Assembly (NCBI GenBank): GCA_034190875.2
Contig: CM067348.1
Location: 39,783,295 to 39,847,294, forward strand
Direction of reading: 5' to 3'
DNA: 64,000 bases
DNA from: Urechis unicinctus
Taxonomy: Eukaryota; Annelida; Polychaeta; Xenopneusta; Urechidae
The notes under the pieces were generated by a model, which saw only the letters and a program-made list of their open reading frames with translations, ran no database searches and was not told the DNA's origin. A program made the translations under genes and the position numbers. Positions within the stretch are counted from its first letter, which is position 1. The number at the start of each line of letters is the position of its first letter. Shown piece after piece: positions 28,430 through 39,795 of this stretch.

Positions 28430-28900
28430 TCTTGTTTATGCGCGCTCCTTCGTTATAGTTTTCGTTGCTGCTTGTGGTTGGTTGAGTGGGGACTAGCCAG
28501 GAGCAGAGTTCTTGTTGTTTATTGAAGTTTAGCGTTATAGCCTTGCTGGGAACTCGGTCAGAATCTTTTCACAATTTCTTAGTTAGATACTCTTCTCTCT
28601 TTGCTAGGTAGCTCTCCAAGAACCAGCGTGTGTAGTCCTTATATCGGGTTTCCGGGCATTGGATTCCGCCCAGAACCGCTCGATCAGCTGACATCTCGAT
28701 GGTTCAGATAAAGCCGGCCCATTCCACACAGGTCTTGACCCAACGGTCCACATGGGGCGTGGATTCATAAGGTCATTGGCCAATGGGAATGGTATCAGCC
28801 AAGACTACTTATCAGGGTCACCATATGGGCGGAGGGTGACTCGGGATAGTGTACTTATAATTAAAAAAAGGGGGAAGGCTTTAAATGTCAGATGAGCTTG
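28430..28900 (-). repeat. LTR family B fragment
   Basis: Motifs of family B appear in order: CGCGCTCCTTCGTTATAG, GAGTGGGGACTAGCCAGGAG, TTTATTGAAGTTTAGC, TTGCTAGGTAGCTCTCC, GGTTCAGATAAAGCCGGCCC, GGTCATTGGCCAATGGGAA and GACTACTTATCAGGGTCAC. The same series is at 35,030-35,460. No coding sequence. Confidence 0.6.
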
Positions 28901-29149
28901 ATTAATATCAAAACAGTTGCAGTTGCACAGCATGCCAAGCTGGAAGAAAAGAACCTTCAACCCCAAAAGTATGATTTCCCCCATTATTCCACTACATATT
29001 GATTACAACATTGATGACAACATAGGTTGGGGTGGGAAAAATCCCAAACTGTGTTTGTTACTAAACTACCTCACAAAATACAGTTATATATATCCAACAT
29101 TTGCATCCAGGAGAATTTGAAACAATGTGAGTACTCACCATCTCTCTCA

Positions 29150-29302
<153 letters not shown>

Positions 29303-29309
29303 ATTTAAC

Positions 29310-32300
29310 AACTAAGCACTAATATATATCCTTAGCCGGTAGTAGGTAGCTAATTATGCAGTGCTGTCGTTCTGATTGACACCTTGTATCCCAAGGTCCC
29401 AGACGCGAAGGCAGTTGTGTAGAGCCGATTTGATCGTTAAAATTATTGATGTGCCGATCACTAAATAAGTTAGGCCTATTACTTGCTTCTAAAGATGTAT
29501 GTAGTCATGCACCTGTCAACACGTAGGGTTGCCCTCAATGAGGGGAATTCCATGTTTATACAATGTATCTGGTTGATCACGTCTAATAATCAGAAAACTA
29601 CACTAACACCCATAATTGTTTTGTGGAAAATAAACTTTAATAAGTAAGACATGTCTTTAAATTTAATTATGCAATACCATATGTTCCAGACCATAGCAGT
29701 GATTTGTTTTAGGAACGTAAAGTAAGTGCTTCACCTCGTGAATTGTGGAAGAAACTGTAAATGCAAGCGCAGTAAGCTGAAGTGTGTACAATTACTCTCT
29801 GAAATTGTTGTGAATGTTGTTCATTATAAATATTTTTGTTGAAATGCCAGACTAATTGGCCAATTTGGTCCAACCTCCATCTCTGTTTGAACGTCTATCT
29901 GCAGCAGACATCCATGATGAACCGGTTCTTATTGATGTGTCTGGGAAACAAATAGCTAGGTTTTGTTCAGAATATAAAAGTAGCTGTTATAGGAAGTACA
30001 GTCCTCCTCGCAGCCTAAAATGATTCATCCATCATCCAATTGCTGATATGTGTTCATACTTTCACCGTGAACGTCGGCACTGTTTATGGTCGTAGTGATG
30101 AAGACGAGACGTCAATTGAATGGTAACTGGAAAACGGATGTTTATTTCTGAATGTGGGGGTACGGATTCCGTCTCCCGCAAGTCCGAATATAAATTGCAA
30201 AACTATGGTATGGAGTTACTCTGGTTATGTCCAGAGGCTACTGCTGAGCTGGAATTCCAAACTGCTAAGTGCCGTACGGAGTTGGCCTTCCAACTTGGTC
30301 CGTACGACGGAGACTGTATCGTTGCCCGAATACTGAATGTCTTTTACTTTTGGGGACGGAGGTATTTATACAAGTGTGTGGCGAGCGTGGAGGTACAATT
30401 ACCTTTAGCTTTAATTGAAGATCAAACGGTCTGATGTTAATTGTTATCGGAATTGACGGGTTTGGAATGTTTGCTTCTAAGGGCTCTACTTGCTACACCG
30501 GGACTATTTAATTTTGATAGTGACCGTTTAATTCAGATATCAAGGTTAGGTATTTAAGTGTGTGTGTGTGGGGGGGGGGGGGGGGGGGGGGGGGGTTATG
30601 ACTCCACACTGGTTGATGACGCTTACTACGGTTAATACATAAGGACGGTCACAATACCCTGAAAAGTCTTTTGTTACCAGCGCTACCAGGTATTTATGAT
30701 TGATAGTATTATACAGCTGTAACATGGTATTACCTGATTCGATTGTTGGTAACTACCACCATATTCTTCTTCCGTTCTTCATTGAAGGCATATCCCACTT
30801 CACCCTGGGTGTAAGTGCTCCTATGTATAACTATAATTTGCTCGTTAACCCCAAATTGGGTGTGTAATATAAATTCTGTTACTATAAATGTACTAGGTGT
30901 GGTTTATTGATATCACACAACATATACAATTATTTGACAGATACCTTTGTATTTATAGGCATATCTTTGATTATATTGTTCGTAAAGGTTCACAACTGCT
31001 GCGTTCGCTTCTGATTGTGTTTGTTTCACCTAAATATAGTTCAATTTTCACTGTGTTCATACATCAAAACATGGGAATCTTAATCATGACAAAGACATCC
31101 TGAAATTGACGATTTAATACCAAATATAATGTATAATAACTGAACTATGCCTCACATTAAAAGGAACAATTGAAATCATAACCAGAATGCCTTACTTAAT
31201 GAATACTTTGAGCGTAACGGTACATAAGCGATAAGTATCGCCGAAACTGTTGAATCGTAGATACCGAAGTAGTGTCCCCAAAGCGCTCTCGCTTAAACCG
31301 CCAATCTATTTTTGCGGGGTTGGCTAAAGCAAACATTATGCAAGAGGCGCAACTAACTGACATGGAGCTACGACACTCACGCTCAGGGCCATGCACAGGA
31401 AGCTGCTAGTAAGAGTGCAGTGCTGAGGGAACCGAAATATGCAAAAGAAAATCTTTTTCCTTTTGTTGCATTCCCTGCCAATGCTTGTGTACATGGATGT
31501 TATTCTGAATATAAGTCAACTTGCCTCAAGATTGGATTGATTCACAACAATCTCCCGTTTCATTCTTTAAATACAATAATGTGAAAGTGGTCAAGAGGTG
31601 GTAATGATTACAAACAGACTTTTGCTATGCTCCCTATTTATTAGAGTAAAGCGCAACAATTTTATTTCCAACGTATGATGTGGTTTTTCAGAGCCTTGGC
31701 TATCAACATTGACCCAAGTAGGAAGTGGTCACTTCAAGTTACCAGTGCTTTCTCGATAGTGTATCCACAAATAGTTGACTAGTGCGCTGTCATACAAATT
31801 GTTTTATTCGTCGTGCTAAGATAAATAATTGTATGACACAGGATATACCAGAGCGAATATTTGGGGCAGACTGTGGAGTAGTTGTGGCTATGTACGGCCT
31901 TAGAAATCGTGACCAGCAGTGTCTTTGAATCCACTGTGCTAAGCATACTGATCATATACCATTGTATATCAAAATGATCAGTGTGAAATCAACCAGAGTG
32001 GATAATGTTTTCTTTTTGTTTCAGTCTAAACAATACCCAATGAGAGTCGAAGCAACAGCCAATCAACTAGCAAGCTTGGAACCCCTAAGGCTGAATGGAG
32101 AGATTTTTAAAAGCTTATTCCCTTCAACATTTTTGAAACTCTGCTAGTTGCAATTAGACTCTATTGACATCAATGTTTATCTGCAGTATATCTCAATATT
32201 TGACATCCTGGATGTGTTTATGAACAAACCAAATGACCATATACCTTTAAGGTCAACAAAATTTAATTACTTTATGCATAACAAAACCTACAGACATGTT

Positions 32301-33300
32301 GTGGTTAAGGTAATCTATATTTTGAAATATTGAAACAATAATCCAAAAAATGTGTGTGTGTGTTTCATAATTGAGAAACAGTCACCATCTTGGGTCTGTC
32401 CTGAATCCTGCGTGTGTTATAGGCTATATTGTTCACGCCGCTTACCTGTCTTACACGACTTCCTTTGGTCGTACGATTAAGTTTGATTCTTCCATAAGTC
32501 AGGATGAGAAAATTTTAGTTCATTAATCTCTTCCATTCCAAGATTGTATTTTACCTGCTGCAGTATGGTAATTATGGAAGATTGCGTATTCTTTTGTTTA
32601 ATTTGTACCTATAACTATTTCAATTATTTGTATCCCCGTATTTCGTAACGGTAACATAGTAATAGTTTATTTCAGGCAAACTCATTCCAACCTGGACATG
32701 TATATAAGTTCAATGCAGTGCAAATAAAATATGATACCGATGGGTCCACATGACACAGGACCATACTATGTAACAATCTTAAGATTTTATTAACAAGTTA
32801 TTGCAGAGATCTATCCTCTGAACAACTATAATTTTATTCAGCGACTTTTGTTTAAAATAACCCATAGATATGGACAATAAAGTGTGCTGCAGTAGGTTTA
32901 ACATGCAATGAGCATCGGTGGAAACTTAGTTTAAGTCTGTTTGGCCGACCATTTTTCAACACACTGCAATTGCATATTATTCAAAGACAGAACAGTTAAC
33001 GGTTCTTTGGTTGAGACACAATGGATATAGATGTCTTTGTTGCTTATTGAATATGCTTTAACCCCCAACAAACGCATACATACACGCATACACTTACGAA
33101 AACAACACCCACCACCTCTCCATCCCTCCCAAAAGTTTCTGTTAGATTTACAACTTTTGGGCCACTCATGACATGAAAACTACACCAATTAAGGCAAATG
33201 AAATTCACTCCTTTTCATTTGTCCAATTTTTACTTAAACCTTTAGAATCCTTTTAAGTAGATGTTCCGAACATGTCAGTTACAAAATTAAATAATCCCGG
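29310..33300. other. 4-kb stretch without a recognisable gene
   Basis: Mostly AT-rich. A 104-codon plus-strand ORF at 30,120-30,434 has no recognisable domain; it lies in a GC-richer patch (30,080-30,440) that may be part of an LTR-like repeat. A run of 26 G lies at 30,570-30,595. Nothing else is supportable. Confidence 0.4.
30570..30595 (+). repeat. Poly(G) run, 26 bases
   Basis: An unbroken G tract following (GT)n. It could form quadruplex DNA, and its length is likely to be unreliable in the assembly. A second G run lies at 33,611-33,626. Confidence 0.9.
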
Positions 33301-33854
33301 TGTAGCAAGTTCAGCTGTTAACCTTTAATTTCTAGTTTTTCTTATTTCGATGCTCCATCGTTGCTGTAATTTATTTAAGTTTCAACAATGAATCTCGGTC
33401 TGAATCTCGTCTCTAACTAGAAGAATCTCCCCCCTTTTTAAAATGACAAGCGCGGGCTGGTTATCCCTCGGAAGTTGAATTCCCCAGAGGCCTTTTACCA
33501 ACCAACGCTATTGGACCTCGGCATCAGGCCTAACAAACCCGCATGTAGTGTAGGCTCGTTAGCCATTAACCAACGGGATGAGCGCAGACCATATCGTTCT
33601 GATAATTAATGGGGGGGGGGGGGGGGAGGCAGGGGGAACTTTAGGTAGAATAGTATTTTAACATTCTCCCCAATCATAATTCCACTGTTCAATCAATTTA
33701 GAATTTACCCTTGGATTTCGAAAATTTACTTAGTTAAACTAATTGAAGATTTGGTGAAAAGGAAATTTGAAATATGAGTTAAAGAATTTAGGGACAGCAC
33801 GACATGAGCCCAATATTGTTTGAATTTGAATATTGAACGATCCCAGAGTAGCTT

Positions 33855-33892
33855 GGACATGCGCCTGTACTGTATTTCATTGGCGCATGTCC
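33855..33892. repeat. Hairpin in family B, copy 1
   Basis: Perfect 11-bp arms GGACATGCGCC (33,855-33,865) and GGCGCATGTCC (33,882-33,892). Related hairpins lie at 35,707-35,744 and 50,596-50,633. Confidence 0.75.
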
Positions 33893-34242
33893 ATAACAAT
33901 ATCAAATAATTAGATGAGGTTATAATAATTTTACAAAGGTTCTAATTTCGCTAGCCTAAATGGTATTAAAATAAATATATCACATTAAAATGGAAAGTAT
34001 TAAAATATGGAATCAATCTAGCCATTATGACATTAGCTACATTTTCAAAGTATTACTCCGCACTAAAACCACAGTATTACTCCGCACTAAAACCACATGG
34101 GGAAAAGCCATGAGCCTACACTAAAAATGGTGAAATAACTTATTGTAACTAATTTGATTATTAATTTGAGGAGAATCAAAGTAATGTCATGAAAATTAAT
34201 TATACAACAACAATAGACTAATGCCATGGAAGTTATCGAAAT

Positions 34243-34470
34243 TCATAGATTTGTTTGGAAGTTTCTTGAAGATGAAATCTCTGAAGGGCTTTCGTATTGG
34301 GTTCGCCAAGTTGTCGCTTGAGGTTGAGATGAGATATGCGTTATCCGACGCTTGGTTGAGCCGCTGGGTGTCTCCACTGTATCTCTGGTTAGCTTTCGCT
34401 TGCGAGGTATTGGCGCGTCCGATGAAGGCGCTATCTCCCTGTGGTATGGCGTTAATATACCTGGGAACAA
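34243..34470 (-). CDS. Short basic ORF in family B, possible remnant
   Basis: Opens MFPGILTPYHREIAPSSDAP and contains a basic PRKRKL patch. The same start (MFPGIFTPYMREIAPSPDAP) occurs at 51,200 and 54,284 on the minus strand in family B copies, where the frame is then broken. Repetition of the start suggests a once-coding segment of family B, perhaps the beginning of its first ORF, but no gag domain is visible. Confidence 0.25.
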   Translation of the reverse strand: MFPGILTPYHREIAPSSDAPIPRKRKLTRDTVETPSGSTKRRITHISSQPQATTWRTQYESPSEISSSRNFQTNL

Positions 34471-34667
34471 ATGATCTTAGAGCAATAATAAGTGTGTCTT
34501 GATGATGGGTTATGTTGGATATATTAAAAACATGAGCGTTTAATGTGTGAGTTTGAGTGAGTATGTATCTTATGTGTGATATTATAACATCAAAATGAAT
34601 GTTGGTGCATTATGCAAAGAAAAGTGTGAGGTGTGTTTGAATGATTGTGTATTGCTTTGCATAAGGT

Positions 34668-34834
34668 GTGTGACCCTGATAAGTAGTCTTGGCTGGTATC
34701 TTTTCCCATTGGTTCAGATATGGCCGGCCCCTTTCTCCAACGGTCAAGACCCAATGGCTCACATGGGGCGTGGGCTCGAAAGGTCATTGGCCGATGGGAA
34801 AGATACCAGCCAAGACTACTTATCAGGGTCACAC
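34668..34834. repeat. 167-bp inverted repeat (MITE-like or inverted duplication)
   Basis: Left arm 34,668-34,712 and right arm 34,790-34,834 are inverted copies (GTGTGACCCTGATAAGTAGT at the outer edge). In the related copies at 28.7 and 35.3 kb only the right arm is present, so the left arm appears to be a later inverted duplication rather than a standard terminal repeat. Confidence 0.7.
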
Positions 34835-35706
34835 CCCGTCTTAAGGGCGGAAGTGGACCCGGGCTAGTGAAACATGTCGTGCTGATAATGGAAAAGAGGG
34901 GGAGGGTTTCAAAAGTCAAAAGAGCCAAATAAATATCATAACATCTTCTTATACCTATCTTTTCTTCTTATAGCTATACTCTTGTTATACTTATATTTCT
35001 TCGTTATTTAATACTTATGCGCACTCCTTTGTATATAGGAATATTGTAGCTGCTTGTAGTTGCTTGAATGGGGACACTAGCCAGAGAAAACACACGAGTC
35101 CAGGAGTTGAGTTCTTGTTGGTTTATTCGAGTTTTAGCTTATCAGCTTATCTGGAATCTCGGGTCAGAATCTTGTTCAGATACTTCGTCTCTTCGCTAGG
35201 TAGCTCTCCCTGAATTTCGGCGAAGCCAGCCATTTTATTAGGGTCCTGGGCATTGGATTACGCCCTGGACCCCACCAACAGCTGACCTCCCATTGTTTCA
35301 GGTTTAGCCGGTCCCCCCTCACAGAGGTCAACCCCAACAGCTCACATGGGACGTTGGCTCGAAGGGTCATTGGCCAATGGGAAAAGGTACCAGCCAAGAC
35401 TACTTATCAAGGTCACACCCCCGTCTTAAGGGCGGAGGTTGACTCGGGTTAGTGAAACATGTTGTGCTGATAATGGAAAAGAGGGGAGGGTTTCAAAAGC
35501 CAGAAGAGCCAGATAAATATCATAACATCCTCCCCAACCATAGTTAAGTTGAACTTCTACTGTTCAATCAATTTTGATTTACTTTTGCATTTCGAAAATA
35601 GTCTAAGTTAAAGGAAATTTGGAATATGAGTTAAGGGGTAAAGGGACAGCACAACATTAGCCCAATATTATTTGATTTTGAATTTAGAATGATTCCAGAG
35701 TAGCTT

Positions 35707-35744
35707 GGACATGCGCCAATATCAATTTACATTGGCACATGTCC
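35707..35744. repeat. Hairpin in family B, copy 2
   Basis: Arms GGACATGCGCCAAT (35,707-35,720) and ATTGGCACATGTCC (35,731-35,744), one mismatch. Confidence 0.75.
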
Positions 35745-37094
35745 ATAACAAAGATATTTAACATAGATGGATTATTGATGATGAGATTATAATAATTTTA
35801 CAAAAAGTGTTTCTCTAAATTCGTAAGCTATATATATATGAATTGTGTAATAGTTATACAATATGGTTATTAATGGTGACATACTGAAATTTAACTTTTA
35901 ACGTTAATCACATTCCACAGTATTACTCCGCACTAAAACCCAGTGGGAAAAAAGCGATGAGCCTATACATGACAATGGTGGAATGGTGAAATAACTTATT
36001 TAGCTAATTTAATTTTGGAAGAATTTAACTAATGTTACAGAAATTATTCTATGCAATAACACTGGTCCAATGCCAGGAAAATGATTAAAGTTGATGAGTA
36101 TGGCTGTATCGTGGATATGAGATCTCTGAAGGGCTAATTGTACCTGAAATAATTGATAAACACATATCGCACACTATTACTGTATAACATGTAAGTACGG
36201 AAGAACAACGGTGTGACACTTTAATTGTATTTGGTGTACGTGCCAGAGGAAATAAATATAAACATCTCACATATGCGTTGAGAATTAAATGATACAAAAT
36301 ACTTCTCCATCATGTTTTGATGAATATGCACGTCTTCTCTTAAGCTGTAGATTCTTTCATGAAATGATACCCCGCATATACTTGAATAATATAAGATTGC
36401 GTTATGGGTAATGTGTATCACGAAGGTTCACTAAATTGTTGAAAATAATTGATAATATCATAGTGTCAAATTTGCGCTGTTTGGAAGAAGACAATGTAAG
36501 AGGCTTCTAATAACTTATACCTGTATACTTACAGTTGGTGTAGATATCGGAGGGTCGAGACGAGCGTCCGTTGAAATAAGTGCCGTTGTAGCGGTGATGT
36601 GTTTAATTACTAGGCCCACATTGATAATGAGGTAGCTTTGATGTAATTGCATAGAGCCTGTGATTGTTGATAAGTGAACCATCTGATCAATGAGCTTACA
36701 TATGGATGGATGTCAGAGGCGATGTGTCAGATGGTAATTTAAGAAGCTTAGTAAACTTCGATAGCCCATTTTTTGTATACAGGGTCGTAATTAGGTATTT
36801 AGAGACGATCTTTAATTGGAGTGGTCGAATTGGAGTCCAATCAAGTCGTTTTAAAGCGTATGTAGACTTAATTGGCAAGGAACTTGGATTGTTTTCGTTA
36901 ACATTTAAGTTGTTAGTGTCAATTGTCTTGAATGCAATTAAAATTTTCAACGGTTCGTCGGAGACGGTTTGAAATGCAGGTAAAACAAACAAAGTGTCAT
37001 GGGTGACTGGAAGGTAAATGTTGTCTGATTGGAATAATAGACGATATATATATATATGGTGTGTGAAATAACGGTACAAAAAGGAACATACAAG

Positions 37095-37675
37095 TGTGGC
37101 AGAAGCGGGTTTCCGCGCCAAACTGCTTCCCGCTCTAGGTGGGGGGTCTGAGTCCCGCAGGAAATGATGTGTAATATGTTTTGTTCAATTGTTTAACTTG
37201 TGTCTTAATGTACTTTTGTATTGATGTTTCCTGTGTAAGTATATTGATGTTTCCTGTGTATATTGATGTTTCCTGTGTTTTTATATAACATATAACTTGT
37301 ACAATATTTTAATGTCTATGTACTTATTATGATGTGAACATTTCACGTGGATTACCGCATGGTCACGTGACTTTGTATATAATATATAAGCTGGGGCATC
37401 TTCCGCAGCGAGGAGGATAGCATTTTTGGAGCTGAATAAAGACTTGTAGTTTTGTAAGAAAGCCTTATTGAAGTTTTACTGGTGAGTTCTATTCAGTGGA
37501 ACTATATTGCGGGTATTTCAGTCAGTCAGGCTTGTCTGGAGGTTCTGTAAAGCGGGACCTCAAAAATGGCTGTCTCGATTTATCTAATAGTTGTGGCTGA
37601 GTCAGAACTAATGAAGCTAACGGAAAGTCCGGCAACAATCCCATTTCGCTATTTTGAAACCACTTGCACGCTACA
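37095..37675 (+). repeat. 5' LTR of gypsy A
   Basis: Starts TGTGGCAG and ends GCTACA. It contains three tandem copies of TATTGATGTTTCCTGTGT, a TATA-like TTTGTATATAATATATAAGC near 37,371 and AATAAA near 37,436, in the order expected for U3-R-U5. Confidence 0.92.
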
Positions 37676-37700
37676 TAAACTGGTGGCAGCGGTGGGATGT
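37676..37700 (+). promoter_or_regulatory. Putative primer-binding site
   Basis: TGGTGGCAGCGGTGGGATG begins five bases after the LTR, the usual place for a tRNA primer site. A leading TGG fits complementarity to a tRNA CCA end. The tRNA was not identified. Confidence 0.5.
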
Positions 37701-37818
37701 GTTATTGTGTTGGAACCTTTCTAAGAGGTTTCAAATCAGATAGACTTTTGTCGTTTTGAGCTCGTTGGAAACCAGTTATTTACGTTAGTTGTCGGGACTG
37801 CGTCATTGCTTGTCTCAA

Positions 37819-39795
37819 ATGTTTTCTGCTTCTAACATGAGTGTTAGTTATAGTCCTGTTCCTTCAGAGGGTCGGCTGGATAGATTCTCTGGAGGAGAAT
37901 TAGTTAGCCCGGGTGTTAGCTCACTTAGTTCCAGTGACTCTGGAATGTCACAGTTCAGTGGGTTGGCAGGGGCCCAGGTTGGTCCAGTTGCCAATGGTGT
38001 CATTGATGGAACCGGGGTAAGACCAGACCCTATGGTTAATCTAGACATGCTAGCGGCAGCAGCGACGTCATCAGTGATGGATGGTAGTGTTGTTGGTGTG
38101 TGTGGCCCATCTATCAGTACCACCAGTACTAGTACACCCCCACTGTACCAAACTGCACAAACCTATAGTGAGGGAGCCCTTCAGGCTCATAATCCACTAG
38201 GTATGGCTGGTGTTGTTGGTATGAGTGGCCCATCTATCAGTACCACCAGTACTGGTACACCCCCACTGGTCCATACTGCACCAGCCTATAGGGAGGGAGC
38301 ACTTCAAGCTCAAGTTCCACTAGGTATGGTTGGTTACCCCCCAACCAATGTAAATAGGCCAGCAGACATGAATCTGCATATGTCACAGTTTGGTCAGTTT
38401 TCTGGCTACCATTCTTTGTTGTCACCTCAGTTATATCTTCATGCTATGCCAATGCCCTGGGCAATGCAAGGTTTCTATCCCCCGGCTCTGATGCAGCACA
38501 CCAACGGTGTTGCGTCTAGTTCGTGGAACCCCTACCCGGGTCACAGCCAAACAGGGTTCAGATCAAGTCAGGCTCCGGAAGGGCGGGGAACCCAGTTGCA
38601 ACCTAGCTTGCCAGAAATACTCAGACAAAGTACTCAAGCACAGCAGGTGCCAGGTAGAAGAGTAGATGGTGAGGCGTCCCAGATCAGCAGGGCCAATCAA
38701 ACTGGGGTTAGGGAGCAAGTGGGTGCTCAACCGGTTTCGGCTCTTGGCTGTGAGACATCCATAGCAGGGGCTGTTGAGTACACCCAGCCAGCTCCACTGA
38801 CTCCATGGGACCTTCCTGTTGGGGCTATGTAACGTGTTGGACCAGCCCAAGGACCTAGCTTAAGCAGTTGTGTCGAAAATTGGCCGGAGTTTTGGACTCA
38901 GTCCCCTAGGACCTTACCTTGTGCTGCCCCCTTAGTGCCAGCTAGGAGGGAAATCAGAAGACCCCCTCTGTATGATGGAAAATCAAGTTTTAAGGACTAC
39001 TTAGCACAGTTTGAGCTCCTCTCCCATGTGAATGGTTGGACTAGCCAAGATAGTGCTTTGGAGTTGGCTATTAGTTTGAGGGGCCAGGCACAGAGTTTGC
39101 TGAGTGACTTAGAGATGAGCCAAAAGACAGACTACAAGGTCCTCACTAATGCCTTAATGGCCAGATTCGACCCAGACAATCAGTCTGAGGTATATCGGGC
39201 CCAGATGAAAGGGAGGACAAGACAAAGGTCTGAACCACTCGGCGAGTTGGTCCAAGATATAAAGAGACTAGTCAGGCTTGCATACCCATCCGCTTCAGTC
39301 GAGGTCAGAGAAGCTTTATCCAGGGACTGCTTCATGGATTCTTTAGGGGATCCGAACATGGAGCTGTTCGTGTTTCAAGCAAAGCCCAGAAACATTGATG
39401 AGGCACTGAAGTCAGCGCTTAAATATGATGCATTCCTAGTTGGACGTGCCCGTAGGACAGGTTGCCATAAGCCGCACCAGGTGCGTGCACAGTGGCAAGA
39501 TGATAGCGATAAGCATAGCCAGGAAGATGAACTACGAGCTGAGTTGGCACAGGTCAAAGCACAGCTAGAACGATTGTCCCAGAATACTGACAGTTCTCGT
39601 TCCCAAAAGTCGAGGGGTGGAAAGGTGACCGGTAGTTGCCACTACTGTGGTCGAAAAGGGCACTTTGTTGCAAAATGCTTTAAGAAACAGGGAGACGAAA
39701 GGGAAGCTAGAGGGGAACTTACGGTTAACAGTTTGGCGATTGAAGATGCCAATAATGAACAGACAGAGGCGCCCCTTGAGAACCAGGGAAACTAA
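37819..39795 (+). pseudogene. gag: gag of gypsy A (one in-frame stop)
   Basis: From ATG 37,819 a single frame runs to TAA at 39,793, broken once by TAA at 38,830-38,832. The first part is low-complexity and disordered, with a 41-residue direct repeat (GPSISTTSTSTPPL near 38,104 and again 123 bp later). The second part holds a retrotransposon capsid domain (RRPPLYDGKSSFKDYLAQFE, then MARFDPDNQSEVYRAQ) and a CCHC zinc knuckle C-HYC-GRKGH-FVAKC near 39,637-39,680 for RNA packaging. Without the stop the product would be about 658 residues, long for a Ty3 Gag because of the N-terminal extension. The gag stop is preceded by a frameshift heptamer leading into pol. Confidence 0.88.
39786..39792 (+). 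promoter_or_regulatory. Candidate -1 ribosomal frameshift site GGGAAAC
   Basis: The heptamer is in the zero-frame register G GGA AAC directly before the gag TAA (39,793). A -1 slip enters the frame that is open through the linker into the protease at 39,849. GGGAAAC is of the canonical X XXY YYZ type. A downstream pseudoknot was not evaluated. Confidence 0.7.

Larger units (their letters stand above)
33330..37094 (-). mobile_element. LTR family B copies, left of the gypsy A insertion
   Basis: Two diverged copies of the same non-coding repeat lie in tandem (about 33,680-34,520 and 35,560-36,500), separated by LTR-type motifs (35,030-35,460) also seen at 28.4, 53.2, 56.3 and 59.8 kb. Shared landmarks are a hairpin (GGACATGCGCC arms), CAGTATTACTCCGCACTAAAACC, and in the right-hand part GTGGAAGAAGACAA and GATTGGAATAATAG. 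The last 100 bp before 37,094 align with 52,410-52,490, which shows that family A inserted into a family B copy. No reverse transcriptase is left here. Confidence 0.6.

Noticed and set aside
28081-28458. Leu-Leu-Glu-His repeat ORF on the plus strand
   Set aside because: An 18-bp unit keeps all six frames open; only the collagen-like minus frame continues into a recognised gene.
30120-30434. 104-codon ORF as a gene
   Set aside because: No domain, no splice or promoter context, and an overlapping frame is also open; kept only as a note.
38830-38934. Two separate genes in the gag region
   Set aside because: Both halves are in one frame and open on each side of a single TAA, so one broken gag is simpler.
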